Of a DNA stretch of 9,273 nucleotides, positions 6,366 to 9,273 are shown piece by piece. The notes under the pieces were generated by a model, which was given only the letters and a program-made list of their open reading frames with translations, made no database searches and was not told where the DNA came from. Positions within the stretch are counted from its first letter, which is position 1; each line of letters starts with the position of its first letter. The stretch is from DASZTV01 sp036267875 (GTDB lineage: Bacteria > Actinomycetota > Actinomycetes > JAFAQI01): positions 1 through 9,273 of the forward strand of contig DATAVE010000169.1 of the NCBI GenBank assembly GCA_036267875.1, read 5' to 3'. The position numbers and the translations under genes were made by a program.

Positions 6366-8260
6366 CCGCAGTCGCCTCAAACGCGGCCACGACTCGCCGC
6401 GAGCTGCGTCAGCTCGCGAGCCTGTGCGGCGTCCAGCTCCGTTACACCGGCACCGACGGGACGACCGTGAGCGCGTCGGTCGAGAGCCTGACCGGGGTGC
6501 TGGCTGCCCTCGGGCATCCCGTCGAGGACGCACGCTCGATCTCTGCTGCCCTGACGTCGGTCCGCCGATCGCGACGACGTCAGACGCTCGAGCCCGTGGT
6601 AGTTCAGCGCTCGGACGGCTCGTTGTCGAGTCCGCTGCCCGAGACGGGTCTGGTCGAGGTCGACGGCGCTGCGGTCGATCTGGCGTCCGCCAGGCTCACC
6701 CCGGGTTATCACCGCCTGACCGTGACGAGACCTGGTGGACGAGATGAAGCGCTGCTCCTGGTCCCGCCGCCGCGGCGGCCCGTCGGGACGAAGCAGCTCG
6801 TCGTCGGCGCTCCGGTCTACGCGCTGCGAGGGCGCGACGACTGGGGTGTCGGCAGCTACGCCGACCTCGGCGACCTCGCGGAGCTGACGGCCTCCTGGGG
6901 CGCCGACCTCGCGGGAACGCTGCCGCTGTTCGCGACGTTCACACGTAGCCCGATCGACCCGAGCCCGTACCTGCCGGTCAGCCGAATGTTCTGGAACGAG
7001 CTGTACGTCGACGTCGCCGCCGCCGCCCGGCTTGCCGGCGTGGACGGCACATCCGAAGTCGCTGCGGCCAGGCCAGGCGCCGAGACCGTCCGGCTGGACA
7101 AGGCCGACTACGAGACAGTCGCGCGGGCGAAGCGGAACGCACTACAGATTTGCGCCCGAGCAATGCACACCGCCAGCGGCAAGCGACGCGACGACTTCGA
7201 GCAGTTCGTGGCGGGTCACCCGGAGCTCGCCGACTATGCCGACTTCAGGGCAGCGGACGAGCGGATCAGCTCCGGATGGCACCGCTGGCCGAGCAAGCCC
7301 GGATCGGTGCCCGAAGGGTCGGTCGACCCGGACACCGCGGCGTACTACCGGTTCGTGCAGTACGCCGCGGCGAAGCAGCTCACCGACATCACGCAGCGCG
7401 GCGCCGCCGGGCTCTACCTCGACCTGCCGGTCGGGGTGCACCCGGACGGCTTCGACACCTGGTCGCATTCCGACCTTTTCGCCGACGCCGAGGTTGGCGC
7501 ACCGCCAGACGCATTGGCAAAGGACGGCCAAGCCTGGGGCTTCCCGCCGCTTCATCCGGAGCGGCTGAGGCAATCGGGCTACTCCTATTTCATCGCTGGA
7601 CTACGCGAGGTGCTGCGCTTCGCGCGGGCCGTCCGGATCGACCACATCCTCGCGCTGCAGCGGCTCTACTGGATCCCATCCGGCGCGGACGCCCGATCGG
7701 GCGTCTACGTCCGCTACCAGGACGAGGAGCTTCGCGCGATCATCGCGATCGAGGCCGACCGCGCGGGTGTGACGGTCGTCGGTGAGGACCTCGGGACGGT
7801 CTCTCCTGGCATCCGCCGCGCGATGGACCACGACGGGATCCTGCACAGCTTCGAGCTCCGATTCGAGGCGACGCCGAGCAATCCGTTCCCGCAGCCGAGG
7901 CGGCCGTCGGCGGCCTCGGTCGGCAGCCATGACCTGCCGCGGTTCGCGACCTTCTGGCGTGAACCTGCGCAACACGCTCTGGTCGAGGCCGTCGGAATCG
8001 ACGATCCGGCCATCGCGCTGCACGCATGCCTCGACTCGCTTGCGGGCGGCCCGGCGACCATCGTCGTCGTCGACGTCGCCGACCTCGAGGGCGAGACCGA
8101 GCCGGACAACCGACCGGGAACCGGACCCGAGGCAGGCAACTGGCGACAGCGACTGCCCCGGGCTATCGACCAGCTCGCCGCCGACGACGCGCTACGTGGC
8201 CTGATGACGGGACTCGCCGCGCGAAGAGGCGGCGCCGACAAGGAGGTATCAGTCAAATGA
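6362..8260 (+). CDS. malQ: MalQ, 4-alpha-glucanotransferase (amylomaltase)
   Basis: A 632-residue GH77 enzyme that moves alpha-1,4-glucan segments between maltodextrins, releasing glucose or maltose. Residues about 8-140 form an N-terminal accessory region (RRELRQLASLCGV start). The amylomaltase core starts at about 146, with the WGVGSYADL motif, SPYLPVSR (201-208), DLPVG (354-358) and the GAPPD/GQ-WG-PP block. Catalytic residues: nucleophile Asp427 (VRIDH, with Arg425), acid/base Glu475 (VGEDLG) and Asp524 (SHDLPR). The C-terminal DNRPGTGPEAGNWRQR segment is also typical. It is shorter than E. coli MalQ (about 690) and mycobacterial MalQ (about 720). The ATG at 6362 overlaps the treS-mak stop by 4 bases and has no recognisable Shine-Dalgarno sequence, so translation probably depends on coupling; an in-frame ATG at 6314 would add 16 unlikely residues. 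Its place between maltokinase and glgB suggests a role in reshaping chains or recycling maltose for the GlgE route (inference). Confidence 0.94.
   Translation: MTAVASNAATTRRELRQLASLCGVQLRYTGTDGTTVSASVESLTGVLAALGHPVEDARSISAALTSVRRSRRRQTLEPVVVQRSDGSLSSPLPETGLVEVDGAAVDLASARLTPGYHRLTVTRPGGRDEALLLVPPPRRPVGTKQLVVGAPVYALRGRDDWGVGSYADLGDLAELTASWGADLAGTLPLFATFTRSPIDPSPYLPVSRMFWNELYVDVAAAARLAGVDGTSEVAAARPGAETVRLDKADYETVARAKRNALQICARAMHTASGKRRDDFEQFVAGHPELADYADFRAADERISSGWHRWPSKPGSVPEGSVDPDTAAYYRFVQYAAAKQLTDITQRGAAGLYLDLPVGVHPDGFDTWSHSDLFADAEVGAPPDALAKDGQAWGFPPLHPERLRQSGYSYFIAGLREVLRFARAVRIDHILALQRLYWIPSGADARSGVYVRYQDEELRAIIAIEADRAGVTVVGEDLGTVSPGIRRAMDHDGILHSFELRFEATPSNPFPQPRRPSAASVGSHDLPRFATFWREPAQHALVEAVGIDDPAIALHACLDSLAGGPATIVVVDVADLEGETEPDNRPGTGPEAGNWRQRLPRAIDQLAADDALRGLMTGLAARRGGADKEVSVK
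8240..8247 (+). promoter_or_regulatory. Perfect Shine-Dalgarno site of glgB
   Basis: AAGGAGGT is fully complementary to the 16S rRNA 3' end and lies 9 bases before the glgB ATG at 8257. It sits within the last codons of malQ, encoding part of its DKEVSVK tail. It is much the strongest ribosome binding site in the window and fixes the glgB start. Confidence 0.85.
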
Positions 8261-9273
8261 GCGTCGACACGACGCCGCGGTCGTACAGCCGGCTCACCGA
8301 TGAGGACCTGTTCCTGTTCAACGAGGGAACGCATCGTCGACTGGCGGAACACTTGGGAGCGCACTCGAAAGGCAAGAAGGGTGGCTTCTCCTTCGGGGTG
8401 TGGGCTCCGAACGCGACGGCGGTCAGTGTCATCGGCGACTTCAACGACTGGGACCCATCGGCCTCGCCGCTGCAGCCGCGTGGTGACTCGGGGATCTGGG
8501 AAGGCGTCGTCGCGACGGCGAAGAAGGGCCAGATCTACAAGTACGCGATCACGACGCGCAACGGCCTCGTCCTGGAGAAGGCGGATCCGTTCGCCTTCCG
8601 CACCGAGCAGCCACCGCAGACCGGGTCGGTGCTCTGGGAGTTCGAACACAAGTGGTCCGACGACGCCTGGATGGCCTCGCGCGGCAAGCGCAACGCGTTG
8701 GACGCGCCAATCTCGATCTACGAGATGCACCTCGGGTCCTGGCGCCGTGATCCATCGCGACCCTCGGAGCTACTGACCTACCGCGAGCTCGTCGACCCGC
8801 TGATCGAGTACCTCACGTCGACGGGCTTCACCCACGTCGAGTTCCTGCCCGTGATGGAGCACCCGTTCTACGGCTCGTGGGGCTACCAGGTCACGTCGTA
8901 CTTCGCGCCCAGTGCACGGCAAGGCACACCGCAGGACCTGATGTACCTGATCGACCGGTTGCACCAGGTGAACATCGGCGTGATCATCGACTGGGTTCCG
9001 TCGCACTTCCCGGGCGACGCCTTCGCGCTCGCCGGCTTCGATGGGACGCACCTCTACGAGCACGAGGACCCGCGGTTGGGCTTCCATCCCGACTGGGGCA
9101 GCCTGATCTTCAACTATGACCGCCACGAGGTGCGCTCGTTCCTCGCGTCGTCGGCCGACCACTGGCTGAGGACCTACCACGCCGACGGACTGCGCGTGGA
9201 CGCCGTGGCGTCGATGCTCTATCGCGACTACTCGCGGCAACCCGGCGAGTGGCTGCCGAACAAGTTCGGCGGC
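8257..9273 (+). CDS. glgB: GlgB, 1,4-alpha-glucan branching enzyme (3' end outside window)
   Basis: Cuts alpha-1,4-glucan chains and rejoins them through alpha-1,6 bonds, giving the branched product and new chain ends for GlgE. The first 339 codons are present with no stop, so the gene runs off the window; the full protein is probably about 630-640 residues. A CBM48 domain covers about 44-110 (FGVWAPNATAV; GDFNDWD at 60-66). The GH13 barrel follows: YEMHLGSW (155-162), EFLPVMEHPFYGSWGYQ, IIDWVPSHF (243-251, region I), FDGTHLYEH, and nucleophile Asp315 in DGLRVDAVASML. The acid/base Glu and third Asp lie beyond the end. The nucleophile is about 90 residues earlier than in E. coli GlgB (Asp405), so the extra N1 domain of the long form is absent. 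The start overlaps the malQ stop (ATGA, 8257-8260). Confidence 0.96.
   Translation, partial: MSVDTTPRSYSRLTDEDLFLFNEGTHRRLAEHLGAHSKGKKGGFSFGVWAPNATAVSVIGDFNDWDPSASPLQPRGDSGIWEGVVATAKKGQIYKYAITTRNGLVLEKADPFAFRTEQPPQTGSVLWEFEHKWSDDAWMASRGKRNALDAPISIYEMHLGSWRRDPSRPSELLTYRELVDPLIEYLTSTGFTHVEFLPVMEHPFYGSWGYQVTSYFAPSARQGTPQDLMYLIDRLHQVNIGVIIDWVPSHFPGDAFALAGFDGTHLYEHEDPRLGFHPDWGSLIFNYDRHEVRSFLASSADHWLRTYHADGLRVDAVASMLYRDYSRQPGEWLPNKFGG

Noticed and set aside
7714..8730. 338-codon open frame on the - strand across the malQ/glgB junction
   Set aside because: It runs antisense to two well-supported enzymes whose motifs are continuous through the region, and its low-complexity Arg/Ser-rich composition fits a shadow frame.
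9200..9273. glgB as a truncated pseudogene lacking its acid/base Glu
   Set aside because: The open frame is intact up to the last base; the missing part is simply beyond the window.

Overview
The window is GC-rich DNA (about two-thirds G+C by eye) with tightly packed, same-strand genes and mostly G/C third codon positions. Together with an LLM-class (F420/FMN-type) oxidoreductase and a GlgE-pathway operon, this suggests an actinobacterium or a related high-GC lineage. The sequence does not allow a firmer placement.

Layout, all on the + strand: (1) 3-878, an LLM-class flavin/F420-dependent oxidoreductase. (2) 879-1023, a 145 bp intergenic region holding five tandem copies of a 16 bp unit (886-965), each built on a short dyad, followed by weak promoter-like and ribosome-binding sequence. 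(3) 1024-3051, glgE, maltose-1-phosphate maltosyltransferase. (4) 3048-6365, a fused trehalose synthase-maltokinase. (5) 6362-8260, malQ, 4-alpha-glucanotransferase. (6) 8257 to the window end, glgB, glycogen branching enzyme, cut off by the window after 339 codons. The only intergenic gap is 879-1023; no stretch over 300 bases lacks a gene.

The last four genes form one operon joined by three successive 4-base ATGA start/stop overlaps. Together they encode the trehalose-to-glycogen (GlgE) route. TreS isomerises trehalose to maltose, the attached maltokinase makes maltose 1-phosphate, GlgE polymerises it into alpha-1,4-glucan, and GlgB adds alpha-1,6 branches. MalQ, placed between the kinase fusion and GlgB, can redistribute maltosyl and longer glucan chains and links the pathway to free maltodextrins and glucose.

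I see no wholly new system: the pathway is known. The most notable points are a TreS domain in which three residues expected to bind calcium (Asn, Asp, Glu) all appear replaced (Ala113, Ala182, Ser219) while the catalytic residues and the second metal loop are intact; the 16 bp dyad repeat array in the operon leader; and malQ embedded by translational coupling, with a perfect Shine-Dalgarno sequence only in front of glgB.
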